Below are positions 46,116 through 55,500 of a DNA stretch of 64,000 nucleotides, one piece after another; position 1 is the first letter of the stretch, and each line of letters opens with the position of its first letter. The position numbers and the translations under genes are program-made. Below the pieces are notes generated by a model that was given only the letters and a program-made list of their open reading frames with translations, ran no database searches and was not told the origin of the DNA. The DNA is taken from positions 191-64,190 of the forward strand of contig JAFDVO010000019.1 in assembly GCA_018268955.1 (NCBI GenBank), read 5' to 3'. This stretch comes from Acidobacteriota bacterium. Its GTDB lineage: Bacteria > Acidobacteriota > Vicinamibacteria > Vicinamibacterales > CAVVIG01.

Positions 46116-47627
46116 TCAGTCGCCCTCAGCCCTGCGACGCATCAACGGGAACAGGATGACGTCACGGATCGACGGGCTGTTGGTCAGCAGCATCACCAGC
46201 CGGTCGATTCCCAGGCCTTCGCCCGCCGTCGGCGGCAGGCCGTACTCGAGCGCCCGGACGTAGTCTTCGTCCATCGCGTGCGCTTCGAGGTCGCCGCTGG
46301 CGCGGTCCTTCAGCTGGTCCTCGAACCGGCGCCGCTGTTCCACCGGATCGTTCAGCTCGCTGAAGGCGTTCGCGACCTCGAAGCCGCCGATGTAGAGTTC
46401 GAAGCGCTCGACCGTGTCGGGGTCATCCGGGCGCTGCTTCGAGAGCGGGGACACCTCGGTCGGGAAGTCGTACACGAAGGTCGGCTGCACGAGGCGGTCT
46501 TCGCAGAGCCGCTCGAAGATCTCCGTTGCGATCTTCCCCGCTCCGTATCCCGGCTTCACCTCGATGCCCAGCGCGGTGGCAATCGCGGCGGCACTCTCCC
46601 GGTTGCGCAGTTCCTGAGGGTCGATCGCGCGGCCGAGTTTCGCGGACGCCGCGTCGCGCGCCCCTTCGCGCAGGGACAGCCGTGCGAACGGCGCCGCCAG
46701 CGAGATCTGGTGGTCACCGAAGGTGATCTGGTCGGAGCCGGTCGCCTGCCGGGCCACGGTGGCGATCAGCTCCTCGGTCATCACCATCAGGTCCTGATAG
46801 TCGGAGTAGGCCTGGTAGAACTCCATCATCGTGAACTCGGGGTTGTGCTGCGTCGAGATCCCCTCGTTCCGGAAGTTCCGGTTGATTTCGAACACACGCT
46901 CGAGCCCGCCGACCGTCAACCGCTTCAGGTACAGCTCCGGTGCAATCCGGAGGTACAGCTGCATGTCGAGCGCGTTGTGATGCGTGACGAACGGGCGCGC
47001 GAGCGCTCCGCCGGCAATCGCCTGCATCATCGGCGTCTCGACTTCCAGGTAGCCGCGCTCGGTCATGAACGATCGGATCGCCGACACGACCTTGCTGCGC
47101 GTCTCGAACACGCGCCGTGAGTCCGGATTCACGATCAGGTCGAGGTACCGCTGGCGATACCGGGTCTCCACGTCCGTGAGCCCGTGCCACTTCTCGGGCA
47201 GCGGCAGGAGGCACTTCGAGAGGAAGTGCAGGCGCGACGCCCAGATCGTCAGCTCGTTCGTCTTGGTCCTGAAGAGCCGCCCCTCGACGCCGACCCAGTC
47301 GCCGAAGTCTAGGTGCTTGAAAATCCGGAAGTCCAGGTCCGGCATCGAGTCCTGCCGGATGTAGACCTGCAGCCGCGATCGGCCATCGGAGAGGACCAGG
47401 AAGTTTGCCTTGCCGAAGGAGCGCATCGCGAGGATGCGCCCGCTCGTCACGGTCTCGGGCCGCTCCGCCTCGAGCGCCTCGCCGCTCTTGGGCGAGTGCG
47501 CATCGACGAGTGTCGTGATCGTGTCCCGCCGTTCGAACTTGCTCGGGTACGCCGGCACGCCAAGCGCCGTCAGCGCCTCGAGGTTGGCCTTCCGCTGCTG
47601 GATCTGTTCGTCCTGTGAAGTCGACAT
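46116..47627 (-). CDS. lysS: Lysyl-tRNA synthetase (class II)
   Basis: 503-residue class II synthetase from ATG 47627. N-terminal OB-fold (MRSFGKANFLVLSDGRSRLQVYIRQ), motif 1 region ETPMMQAIAGGALARPFVTHHNALD, motif 2 NRNFRNEGISTQHNPEFTMMEFYQAY and motif 3 GLGIDRLVMLLTNSPSIRDVILFPLMR. The frame is open for 37 codons further upstream, but that is repeat-derived spacer and was rejected. 73 nt lie between lysS and lolC. Confidence 0.97.
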   Translation of the reverse strand: MSTSQDEQIQQRKANLEALTALGVPAYPSKFERRDTITTLVDAHSPKSGEALEAERPETVTSGRILAMRSFGKANFLVLSDGRSRLQVYIRQDSMPDLDFRIFKHLDFGDWVGVEGRLFRTKTNELTIWASRLHFLSKCLLPLPEKWHGLTDVETRYRQRYLDLIVNPDSRRVFETRSKVVSAIRSFMTERGYLEVETPMMQAIAGGALARPFVTHHNALDMQLYLRIAPELYLKRLTVGGLERVFEINRNFRNEGISTQHNPEFTMMEFYQAYSDYQDLMVMTEELIATVARQATGSDQITFGDHQISLAAPFARLSLREGARDAASAKLGRAIDPQELRNRESAAAIATALGIEVKPGYGAGKIATEIFERLCEDRLVQPTFVYDFPTEVSPLSKQRPDDPDTVERFELYIGGFEVANAFSELNDPVEQRRRFEDQLKDRASGDLEAHAMDEDYVRALEYGLPPTAGEGLGIDRLVMLLTNSPSIRDVILFPLMRRRAEGD

Positions 47628-47637
47628 AAGACGGAAC

Positions 47638-47760
47638 GCTAATCGCGAATCGATAAATGACACACGCCAACTGCTGATTGCCGTGTGTCGTCCGTTGGCC
47701 GCGTGGGCGCCAGCAATCGGGACTTCGGCAATCGGCACTCTGAAATCTGCACTGCTGATC
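47638..47760. repeat. Heptad arrays in the nusB/lysS spacer
   Basis: 47638-47686: GCTAATC, GCGAATC, GATAAAT, GACACAC, GCCAACT, GCTGATT, GCCGTGT. A second run around 47714-47760 has GGACTTC, GGCAATC, GGCACTC, TGAAATC and TGCACTG. Words resemble those at 11616 and 16227. Confidence 0.55.
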
Positions 47761-47764
47761 TATG

Positions 47765-48247
47765 TCATGCCGCGGCTTCGAGTTTCTTGCGGATGCTGTC
47801 GAGCATGCCGTTGATGAAGCGCACGGCATCCTCCGTACTGAACGTCCGCGCGAGTTCGAGCGCTTCGTTGATGACGACGGCCGGCGGCGCGAGGTCGTCG
47901 CGGCCAAGCGGCCGACGCGACGCCTGTGGCCGGAGGCTGCGCAGGAGCTCGGTGACCGCGAGCCGGAGAATCAGGCGGTCCAGCACAGCCATGCGCTCGG
48001 GACGCCACCGTTCCGCGGTGTCGGCAATCAGAGCGTCGGCTTCCGCGAGGCGGCGCACCGTGTCGTGCGCCAGCTCCGTCGCGAAGCCCCGCAGGTCGTC
48101 CGCGGGCGGCGTTGCGTCAGCCCATTGCAGTTCGAAGAACGTATCCGCGGCGCTCGCGACGTCGGTCTTGCCGATCTCCCATTGATAGAGGATCTGCAGA
48201 GCCGCTTCGCGCGCACGATGCCGCGGGTCGCGCCGGGCGGCCTTCAT
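47765..48247 (-). CDS. nusB: Transcription antitermination factor NusB
   Basis: 160-residue all-helical RNA-binding protein acting in rRNA antitermination. RHRAREAALQILYQWEIG at the N-terminus and AVLDRLILRLAVTELL, PPAVVINEALELARTFSTEDAVRFINGMLD at the C-terminus are classic NusB blocks. ATG 48247 overlaps the ribH stop (ATGA). The ribH-nusB pairing is common. Confidence 0.95.
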   Translation of the reverse strand: MKAARRDPRHRAREAALQILYQWEIGKTDVASAADTFFELQWADATPPADDLRGFATELAHDTVRRLAEADALIADTAERWRPERMAVLDRLILRLAVTELLRSLRPQASRRPLGRDDLAPPAVVINEALELARTFSTEDAVRFINGMLDSIRKKLEAAA

Positions 48248-48726
48248 GCGTCCGCCACGTCGGCCGCGAGATCCGCCGCGATGAGCGCCATCTCGATGGT
48301 GGCCTGCGCCGCTTCCCAGCCCTTGTTGGATGGTCCGTCGACCGCGCGCTCGAGCGCCTCTTCGGCGGAGTTGGTGGTCAGGACGCCGAACGCCATCGGG
48401 ACGCCGCTCTCACCGGAGGCGGTGGTGAGGCCATGCGCCACGGCGGACGAGATGTATTCGAAATGGGGCGTCGCGCCGCGAATGAGGCACCCGAGGCAGA
48501 CGACGCCGTCGAAGCGGTGCGTGTCCGCGGCCAGTCGCGCGGCCGTCGGGATCTCGAACGCGCCCGGCACGCGGATGACGGTGATGTCCGCCTCGTTCAC
48601 CCCGGCAGCGGCGAGTGCGGCCAACGCGCCCTTCTGCAGGCGGTCGGTGACGAAGTCGTTGTATTTGGACACGACCACGGCGAACGAGAGCCCGCTCGCG
48701 GACCTGGAACCTTCGATGATGCGCAC
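48244..48726 (-). CDS. ribH: 6,7-dimethyl-8-ribityllumazine synthase
   Basis: 160-residue riboflavin-pathway enzyme. VVVSKYNDFVTDRLQKGAL, RVPGAFEIPTAARLA, FDGVVCLGCLIRGATPHFEYI and VPMAFGVLTTNSAEEALERA with the GxxxNKGWEAA end all match. GTG start 48726 shares one base with the upstream TAG. Other rib genes are not in the window and no FMN riboswitch was recognised. Confidence 0.95.
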   Translation of the reverse strand: MRIIEGSRSASGLSFAVVVSKYNDFVTDRLQKGALAALAAAGVNEADITVIRVPGAFEIPTAARLAADTHRFDGVVCLGCLIRGATPHFEYISSAVAHGLTTASGESGVPMAFGVLTTNSAEEALERAVDGPSNKGWEAAQATIEMALIAADLAADVADA

Positions 48727-49508
48727 TACTGTCCCTTGAAAGTCGGCTTCCGCTTGTCGAGGAAGGCGCGGGTGCCTTCCCGCATGTCCTCGGTTGCTGC
48801 GGCCAGGCCGAAGAGCGCCGCCTCGTGGCGGCAGCCCTCCGCGAGCGTCATCTGGCCGCTCGCGTCAACAGCGTCGAGGATGTACGCCGTCGCGATTGGC
48901 GCCTGCGCGGCGAGGTGCGCCGCGAGAGCACGAGCCTCGGCCATCAGCGCGTCCGCAGGCACCACGCGATTGACGAGACCGATGCGGTGAGCCTCGTTCG
49001 CTGGAATCGCGGCCCCGGTCAACATCAGTTCCAGCGCACGCCCACGACCCACCAGCCGTGGCAGCCGCTGCGTGCCGCCGTACCCCGGCAGGAGCCCAAG
49101 CGTGATCTCGGGCAGCCCCAGCTTCGCCGTGTCAGCCGCCAGCCGCAGCGTGCAGGCCATCGCCAGCTCACAGCCGCCACCGAGCGCATAGCCGTTGATT
49201 GCCGCGATCACCGGCTTACCGAGGGTTTCGATCAGGCGGAACAGCCGCTGCCCTCGTGCCGCCATGGCGCGAGCCGACTCGGGGCGTTGCTCTCCAAGCT
49301 CTGAGATGTCCGCGCCGGCCACGAACGCCTTCTCGCCGGCACCGGTCAGGATGACGACCCGAATCGCGACGTCCTGCTGGACGTCACGAACGGCCTGCTC
49401 GAGTTCGTCGAGGGTCTGTGCGTTGAGGGCATTGAGGACCTTCGGTCGGCTTATGGTGATGGTCACCACCGGACCATCACGCTCGACGAGAAGGTTGTCA
49501 AAGCCCAT
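48726..49508 (-). CDS. Enoyl-CoA hydratase/isomerase family protein
   Basis: 260-residue crotonase-fold protein. Oxyanion-hole regions KAFVAGADISEL and NGYALGGGCELAMACTLRLA, and the catalytic-Glu region LPEITLGLLPGYGGTQRLPRLVG are all present, giving the two Glu of active hydratases. Likely short-chain enoyl-CoA hydratase in beta-oxidation. ATG 49508 overlaps the VanZ-like gene end by 11 nt; the gene continues into ribH-nusB. Confidence 0.93.
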   Translation of the reverse strand: MGFDNLLVERDGPVVTITISRPKVLNALNAQTLDELEQAVRDVQQDVAIRVVILTGAGEKAFVAGADISELGEQRPESARAMAARGQRLFRLIETLGKPVIAAINGYALGGGCELAMACTLRLAADTAKLGLPEITLGLLPGYGGTQRLPRLVGRGRALELMLTGAAIPANEAHRIGLVNRVVPADALMAEARALAAHLAAQAPIATAYILDAVDASGQMTLAEGCRHEAALFGLAAATEDMREGTRAFLDKRKPTFKGQ

Positions 49509-49896
49509 CGCGGCCTCGAATTATACCCCACGCGTAGAGGGCGGCTGCCCCCAGCGCGGAGCCGATCGTGTCGGCCATCACGTCCGCGACTTCGACCGAA
49601 CGCGGCGGGTTGAAGTACTGGTGCAGTTCATCACTCGCCCCGTAGAGCGCGCCGAAGATCGCCGCGATCAGAATCACGCGGGCCGATGCTGGCGCGCGTC
49701 CTCCGCTCAGCGCTCGCGCGAACAGCAGGCCGAGGCCCGAATACAGCAACGTGTGCAGCACCTTGTCACTGCCGCCCGGCATCGCTGGCGTGTGCGAGAT
49801 TGACGACAACCCGAAGATGACGGCCATGTACGCCAGCACGGGCAGCCACAACCGGATGGGAGTGGCTTCGGGCGTTGGGCTTCGGGCTTCGGGCAT
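49498..49896 (-). CDS. VanZ-like membrane protein
   Basis: 132-residue protein with about four hydrophobic helices. WLPVLAYMAVIFGLSS, the conserved SDKVLHTLLYSGLGLL, and GASDELHQYFNPPRSVEVADVMADTIGSALGA are the VanZ-like signature, including the ELHQ and D...D motifs. The first ~12 residues (PEARSPTPEATP) are encoded by the heptad repeat at 49865-49899, so the N-terminus appears to have been partly built from a spacer array, or the repeat has invaded it. ATG 49896. Confidence 0.85.
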   Translation of the reverse strand: MPEARSPTPEATPIRLWLPVLAYMAVIFGLSSISHTPAMPGGSDKVLHTLLYSGLGLLFARALSGGRAPASARVILIAAIFGALYGASDELHQYFNPPRSVEVADVMADTIGSALGAAALYAWGIIRGRDGL

Positions 49897-49899
49897 GGT
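49865..49899. repeat. GCTTCGG heptad array overlapping the vanZ-like start
   Basis: Five units GCTTCGG, GCGTTGG, GCTTCGG, GCTTCGG, GCATGGT. The last unit contains the start codon (49894-49896, minus strand). The spacer beyond (49900-49971) is GC-rich with further GGAGCC-like words. Confidence 0.75.
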
Positions 49900-49971
49900 C
49901 GACTTCAGGCCTGAGGCCGACCCGCCCCGAAGCCTGGAGCCCGGAGGCCGGAGCCGCCGAAGGCGTCTGAC

Positions 49972-50145
49972 TCAGAACGGAATGGGGTACATCAGCCAGC
50001 CGAGCACGACGGCCGACACGATGAAGCCGGCGAAGAGCATCCCGCCAAACCGCAGCTGCTCCGCCGCCTCGTCCCGCGCAATCAGGGCAAAGACGAACGA
50101 CACGAAGAACGCGAACAGGATGAGCAGCAGGAAATGGCTGTGCAC
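49972..50145 (-). CDS. 57-residue two-helix membrane protein
   Basis: Small gene starting GTG 50145, one nt after the stop of the next upstream gene (50147-50149), and ending TGA 49974-49972. Product: short polar start, helix 1 (FLLLILFAFFVSFVFALIA), a charged loop RDEAAEQLRFGG, helix 2 (MLFAGFIVSAVVLGWLM) and YPIPF. The 1-nt linkage to a clear membrane-protein gene and the regular two-helix design with a charged loop argue for a true gene. No family recognised. Confidence 0.7.
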   Translation of the reverse strand: MHSHFLLLILFAFFVSFVFALIARDEAAEQLRFGGMLFAGFIVSAVVLGWLMYPIPF

Positions 50146-50146
50146 G

Positions 50147-50539
50147 TTACTTGCGGCCGACCGCGATGTCGTAGGCGTCGATCACGACCAGCATGTTCAA
50201 AAGGCCGGAGACGATGAGGAAGGCGTTGCCGTATTCGTAGCCCACCGCCCGCACGTCGCCCGCGCCGAGGCCGAAGGCGCTCGCCACAAAGTACGGGAGG
50301 CCGATGCCGAGGTGCGCCAGGGCAGCGAGCCCGACCAGCGGGTCAGCCAGCGTGAAGGAGAACAGCTGCCCCCTGACCGCCAGGCCGATCGCAAACATCA
50401 GCGGGATCGCGATCAGGAAGGAGATCCCCTTGAACCGGCGCCCCTGCCACAGGTGCCCGGCGCCAGGAATGGCCCAGGCGGCCAGGCACATCAGCCAGAC
50501 GCTCGAACTCGGCTGTTCTATCCTCGTTGCCACGGCCAA
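50147..50539 (-). CDS. Small polytopic membrane protein (DUF6677/TM2-like)
   Basis: 130-residue protein with about four hydrophobic helices. N-terminal segment WLMCLAAWAIPGAGHLWQGRRFKGISFLIAIPLMF has the PGAGH..QGR..G motif of TM2-like/DUF6677 membrane proteins; the exact family name is from memory of pattern only. The C-terminus has GLLNMLVVIDAYDIAVG. ATG 50539, divergent from the TetR gene with a 131-nt spacer. Function unknown. Confidence 0.75.
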   Translation of the reverse strand: MAVATRIEQPSSSVWLMCLAAWAIPGAGHLWQGRRFKGISFLIAIPLMFAIGLAVRGQLFSFTLADPLVGLAALAHLGIGLPYFVASAFGLGAGDVRAVGYEYGNAFLIVSGLLNMLVVIDAYDIAVGRK

Positions 50540-50597
50540 GTAGTTTACCCCGACCGCCTATCCTCCCCCGCCGGAACCGAATCCTGCGTGGTCCCGT

Positions 50598-50627
50598 CTA
50601 ACATCGTTAGCAGACCGAACACTGTTC
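50598..50627. promoter_or_regulatory. Two candidate operator palindromes upstream of the tetR-RND operon
   Basis: CTAAC-ATC-GTTAG (50598-50610) and GAACA-C-TGTTC (50617-50627), both perfect, lie 44-73 nt upstream of the TetR start in the divergent spacer. Such palindromes are typical TetR-family autoregulatory operators. No clear -35/-10 boxes were recognised. Confidence 0.5.
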
Positions 50628-50670
50628 AGAAGTGCAGTGGTTCCGGTCGGTTGTTGCGATCGACATACAC

Positions 50671-51354
50671 ATGGGTATCAAGGAACGGCAGGAGCGGGAC
50701 CGGGAAGCCGTGCGTCGCGGCATCCTCGACGCGGCGCGCGACCTCTTCATGAAGGACGGCTTCGACCAGGTCTCCATCCGGAAGATTGCCGAGCGGGTCG
50801 AGTACAGCCCGGCCGCCATCTACGGCTATTTCCCGAGCAAGGACGACATCTTCTTCGCGCTTGCGGAAGAGGGCTTCCGCCTGATGCACGCTGGCCAGCC
50901 CTCGTTCGAGGCGCTCGCCAGCCTGCCGCCGCTCGAGCGCGTGCATCAGCTGTTCTGGCGGTTCTACACCTTCAGCTGTGAATACCCCGAGTACTTCTCC
51001 CTGATGTTCGTGGACCGGTCGGTTCCGCGGATCGGCCGGGAGTACGAACGGTTTGCCTTCGCACGAGCGGGCAAGCAGACGTTGATTGCCAACATCGAAG
51101 ACGCCGTCACGGCCGGGGCGCTGCCATCGGCGGTCGCACCCGAGACGATGCTGCACGTCGTCAGCTGCGCCCTCATCGGGGTGGCGGCCATGCGGCTGTC
51201 CGCGCGTCTGCCCGCTGAAGCGGCCGATGCGCTGGCGCACGACATGCTGTCCATCACGCTCGCCGGCCTCCAGGCTGCGCCCCCTCTTCATTTCGCGGCG
51301 TCCGCGTGTCCGATGGACGCCCCGCACGCTTCGCCCGACCTTCAGGTTTCATAG
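50671..51354 (+). CDS. TetR-family transcriptional regulator
   Basis: About 227-residue DNA-binding repressor from ATG 50671. N-terminal helix-turn-helix: RRGILDAARDLFMKDGFDQVSIRKIAERVEYSPAAIYGYFPSKDDIFFAL pattern (quoted in part: VSIRKIAERVEYSPAAIYGY). The C-terminal ligand domain contains VHQLFWRFYTFSCEYPEYFSLMF. It precedes the RND operon by 17 nt and likely represses it and itself. An upstream GTG at 50632 would remove the leader; ATG 50671 was preferred because it begins at the usual distance from the HTH. Confidence 0.92.
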   Translation: MGIKERQERDREAVRRGILDAARDLFMKDGFDQVSIRKIAERVEYSPAAIYGYFPSKDDIFFALAEEGFRLMHAGQPSFEALASLPPLERVHQLFWRFYTFSCEYPEYFSLMFVDRSVPRIGREYERFAFARAGKQTLIANIEDAVTAGALPSAVAPETMLHVVSCALIGVAAMRLSARLPAEAADALAHDMLSITLAGLQAAPPLHFAASACPMDAPHASPDLQVS

Positions 51355-51371
51355 ACAGGAGCCCGCTTCTC

Positions 51372-52577
51372 ATGATCCGTTTCGACCATCGTCTGGCTCT
51401 CGCGGCCCTGCTGTGCGCAGGCGCGAGCGTCCTGTCCGCCTGTGGGTCTTCGGAACCCAAGGCCGCAGACGCGAAGGCTGCCAACGTCCCGGCGGCCGCG
51501 GTCGCGGTGTCCCCCACCGCCGCCCTCGAACAGCCCATCACCCGCTTCATCCGCGCCACCGGTTCACTCATGGCCGAGGAGCAGGCGGACGTGGCCTCCG
51601 AAGTTGGCGGTCGTGTGGTCGCCACGCCGGTCGAGCGCGGCACCGCGGTGACCGAAGGCGCCGTGCTGATCCGGATCTCGCCGGTCGAGGCCGACGCGCA
51701 GGCGAAGGAGGCCGAGGCGAACGCGGCGCAGATCGAAGCGCGCCTCGGCATGTCGGCGGGCGGCACCTTCGACGTCGACAAGGTGCCCGAAGTGCAGACC
51801 GCCAAGGCGTCCTTCGATCTCGCGCAGAACGAGTTCAACCGGATCAGGTCGCTGCTCGAGCAGCGGGTCGTCTCGCAGTCCGAGTTCGATCAGCGTCGCA
51901 CCCAGATGGAAGCCACACGCCAGCAGTACGAGGCGGCACGCAACGGCGCCGCACAGCAGTACCAGGCGCTCCAGGCGGCCCGGGCCCGCGTGGCGCTGGC
52001 GCACAAGTCGCTCGCCGATACTGTCGTGCGTGCGCCGTTCGCGGGGCTTGTCGGTGAACGGCTCGTGTCCACGGGCGACTACGTGAACAAGGGCATGAAG
52101 GTGGCGGTCGTGGTGCGCGTGAACCCGTTGCGCGTGCAGCTCACGGTGCCGGAGCAGTTCATCTCGGCCGTGAAGGTCGGCGCGCCGGTCACGTTCCAGG
52201 TCGATGCGTATCCGGGCCGTGAGTTCACCGGCACCGTTCGCTTCGTCTCCCCGGCGCTCGAGGCCAACCGCCGTGCGCTCACCATCGAGGCGGTCGTGCC
52301 GAACCAGTCCGGGGACCTCAAGCCCGGCCTCTTCGCCACGGCTCGCATCGATCAGCCCGAGAAATCGCCTGCCGTCATGGTCCCGACCGCCGCGGTTCTC
52401 ACCCAGGCGGGCACGAGCCGTGTGTACGTCGTCAATGGGGATCATGTCGAGGAGCGGATCGTCACGCTCGGCCAGCAGGCCGACACGCTCGTGGAGATCG
52501 CAACTGGACTCAAGGCCGGCGAGAAGGTCGCGACGAAGAACATCGCGCAGCTCTTCGACGGCGCGAAGGTGTCGTAA
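51372..52577 (+). CDS. RND efflux periplasmic adaptor (membrane fusion protein)
   Basis: 401-residue lipoprotein adaptor bridging the RND pump and TolC. ATG 51372 with AGGAG (51357-51361). Signal peptide with lipobox LSAC, lipoyl half-motifs (EVGGRVVATPVERGTAV; RAPFAGLVGERLVSTGDYVNKG), an alpha-hairpin coiled coil (about 100-190) and the beta-barrel/MP domain ending in EIATGLKAGEKVATKNI. Its TAA is immediately followed by the ATG of the pump gene. Confidence 0.95.
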   Translation: MIRFDHRLALAALLCAGASVLSACGSSEPKAADAKAANVPAAAVAVSPTAALEQPITRFIRATGSLMAEEQADVASEVGGRVVATPVERGTAVTEGAVLIRISPVEADAQAKEAEANAAQIEARLGMSAGGTFDVDKVPEVQTAKASFDLAQNEFNRIRSLLEQRVVSQSEFDQRRTQMEATRQQYEAARNGAAQQYQALQAARARVALAHKSLADTVVRAPFAGLVGERLVSTGDYVNKGMKVAVVVRVNPLRVQLTVPEQFISAVKVGAPVTFQVDAYPGREFTGTVRFVSPALEANRRALTIEAVVPNQSGDLKPGLFATARIDQPEKSPAVMVPTAAVLTQAGTSRVYVVNGDHVEERIVTLGQQADTLVEIATGLKAGEKVATKNIAQLFDGAKVS

Positions 52578-55500
52578 ATGCAGTGGTTAGCCGCGCTCTG
52601 TATCAAGCGCCCCGTCTTTGCCAGCGTCCTCATCCTCTCGCTGACCGTCGTCGGCGCGTTCTCGTTCACGCAGCTCGGGGTCGACCAGTTCCCCAAGGTC
52701 GACTTCCCGATGATCGTCGTGACGACCGTGCAGCCGGGCGCCGCCCCAGAGCAGATCGAGACCGAGGTCACCGACAAGATCGAGGAAGCGGTCAACACGA
52801 TCAGCGGCATCGACGAGCTGCGGTCGACTTCGTCTGAAGGCGTGTCGCTCGTGATGGTGTCGTTCGTCCTCGAGAAGGACGGCGACGTCGCCGCCCAGGA
52901 GGTGCGCGACAAGGTCAGCGCGGTCATGTCGCGCCTCCCGAAGACGGTTCAGCAGCCGCGCATCGACCGGTTCGATCCGGATGCCGCCCCCGTCATCAGC
53001 ATCGCGCTGACCGCAAACAAGCCGGTTCGCGACGTGACGGAGTTCGCCGACAAGGTGCTCCGCCGCCAGCTCGAAAGCGTGAGCGGCGTCGGCCAGGTCG
53101 TCGTGCTCGGCGGCCGCAAGCGGCAGGTGAACGTGTGGCTCGACGCGGACCGCATGCGGGCCTACAACGTCACCGTCAACGAGATCTCGCGCGCGCTGCA
53201 GGCGCAGAACATCGAAGTGCCCGGCGGGCGCGTCGATCAGGGCTCGCAATCCATGACCCTGCGCACGCGCGGCCGCGTGCAGTCGGTGGCCGAGTTCAAC
53301 GACATCGTCATCCGCCAGACCGAAGGGCACCCGATCACGCTGGACGACGTCGCGCGGGTGGAGGACGGTGAAGCCGAGCCCTCCACCATCGCCAGCATCG
53401 ACGGCGTCCCAACGGTGCTGCTCGACGTGCGCCGCCAGTCAGGCACGAACACCGTCGAAGTGGTGAAGAACATCCGCGAACGGCTCGACGAGATCACGCC
53501 CACGCTGCCGCCTGGCTACCAGGCCCGCGTCGTCCGGGACCTCTCGATCTTCATCGAAGCCGCGATTCACGACGTCGAGGAGCACCTGGTCATCGGCGCC
53601 ATCCTCGCGGCGCTCGTGGTCTTCATCTTCCTGTCGAACTTCCGCTCGACGATCATCGCGGCCATCGCCATCCCCACGTCGATCATCGCCACCTTCGGCC
53701 TCGTCTGGTACATGGGCTTCACGCTCAACATGATGACGATGCTGGCGCTGACGCTCTCGGTCGGCATCGTGATCGACGACGCCATCGTGGTGCTCGAGAA
53801 CATCTACCGCTACATCGAGGAAAAGCACGAGGACAAGTTCCGTGCGGCGGCGGACGCGACCCAGGAGATCGGCCTGGCCGTGCTCGCGACGACCCTGTCG
53901 CTGGTCGCCATCTTCGTCCCGGTCGGCTTCATGGGCGGCATCGTCGGCCGGTTCATGAAGAGCTTCGGCCTCACGATGGCGTTCGCGATCATGGTGTCGC
54001 TGGTCGTGAGCTTCACGCTCACGCCGATGCTCGCCGCGCGCTGGCTGAAGGTGAACCCGCACGGCAAGGACAAGCACTCGTCGAAGAACTCGAAGGTGTT
54101 CCACGCCATCGACGCCTTCTATACGCGGCTCCTCGAATGGTCGATGGGCCACCGCGCGATCGTGGCGGTCGGCGCCGTGCTGGTGCTGCTGTCGAGCATC
54201 CCGGTGTTCATGGTGGTGCCGAAGGCGTTCATGGCGCCGGACGACCAGTCGGAGTTCGAGATCAACCTCCGGGCGCCCGAGGGGACGAGCCTCGAAGCCA
54301 CCGAGATCCTGACCAACCGGGTCGCGACCGCGCTGAAGCAGCAGGTACCCGAAGTGGACTACACGCTGACCACGATCGGGAGCGATCAGGCCGGCACACG
54401 GAACCTGTCGTCCATCTACGTGCGGCTGGTGCCAATCGAGGCGCGGCAGCGGGATCAGTTCGTCATCATGAACGCGATCCGCTCCGACATCCTGCCGGTC
54501 GTCGCGAAGAATGCGCGCACGTCGGTGCAGCAGGTCGCCACGATTGGTGGCGGCGGCGCACAGAATGCGGAGATCCAGTTCCTCATCAGCGGCCCGGACC
54601 TGCGGAAGCTCGATGTGCTCAGCCAGCAGCTGCTGGACCGGATGAAGCAGATTCCAGGCGTCGTCGACCCGGACCGCTCGCTGAATGCCGGCAAGCCCGA
54701 ACTGTCCGTGCAGGTGGACCGGCCGAAAGCCGCGGACCTGGGCGTACAGGTCGGCGACGCCGCCGAAGCCCTGCGCTGGCTCGTGGGCGGTGATCAGGTC
54801 ACGACCTACAACGAGGGCAGCGAGCAGTACGAAGTGCACCTGCGCGCCGAAGCGGCGAACCGCTCGACCGAGCAGGCGATCGGCGGCCTGGCAGTCCCGT
54901 CGTCCCGCCTCGGCTCGATTCCGCTCGAGAACATTGCGACGTTCGGGAGCGGATCGGCGCCATCGGACATCAGCCGCCTCGCACGGCAGCGGCAGGTGAC
55001 GCTCTTCGCGAACATGGTGCCGAACGCGTCGCAGTCGGCGATTCAGGACGCCATCCAGGCGGAGTGGGACAAGATCGCACCCGGCCCTGACTACAAGGGT
55101 GGGTTCAGCGGCCGGTCGAAGGAGCTTGGACGAGCGGCGCAGAACTTCGTGCTCGCGTTCGTGCTGTCGCTGGTCTTCATGTACCTGATCCTGGCGGCGC
55201 AGTTCGAGTCGTGGCTCCACCCGATCACGATCCTGCTGTCGCTGCCGCTGACACTGCCGTTCGCGCTGCTGGCCATCCTGATCTTCAACCAGTCGCTGAA
55301 CATCATGTCGGCGCTCGGACTGCTGGTGCTCTTCGGCGTCGTGAAGAAGAACTCGATCCTGCAGATCGATCATGCCAACCAGCTCCAGGGTCAGGGCATG
55401 AACGCGCACGACGCGGTCATCCAGGCGAGCCGCGATCGACTGCGCCCGATCCTGATGACGACCTTCGCGTTCGTCGCGGGGATGATTCCGCTGATCGTCT

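Noticed and set aside
48726-48900. FMN riboswitch upstream of ribH
   Set aside because: ribH follows the enoyl-CoA hydratase gene with a one-base overlap, leaving no leader. No RFN-element pattern was seen.
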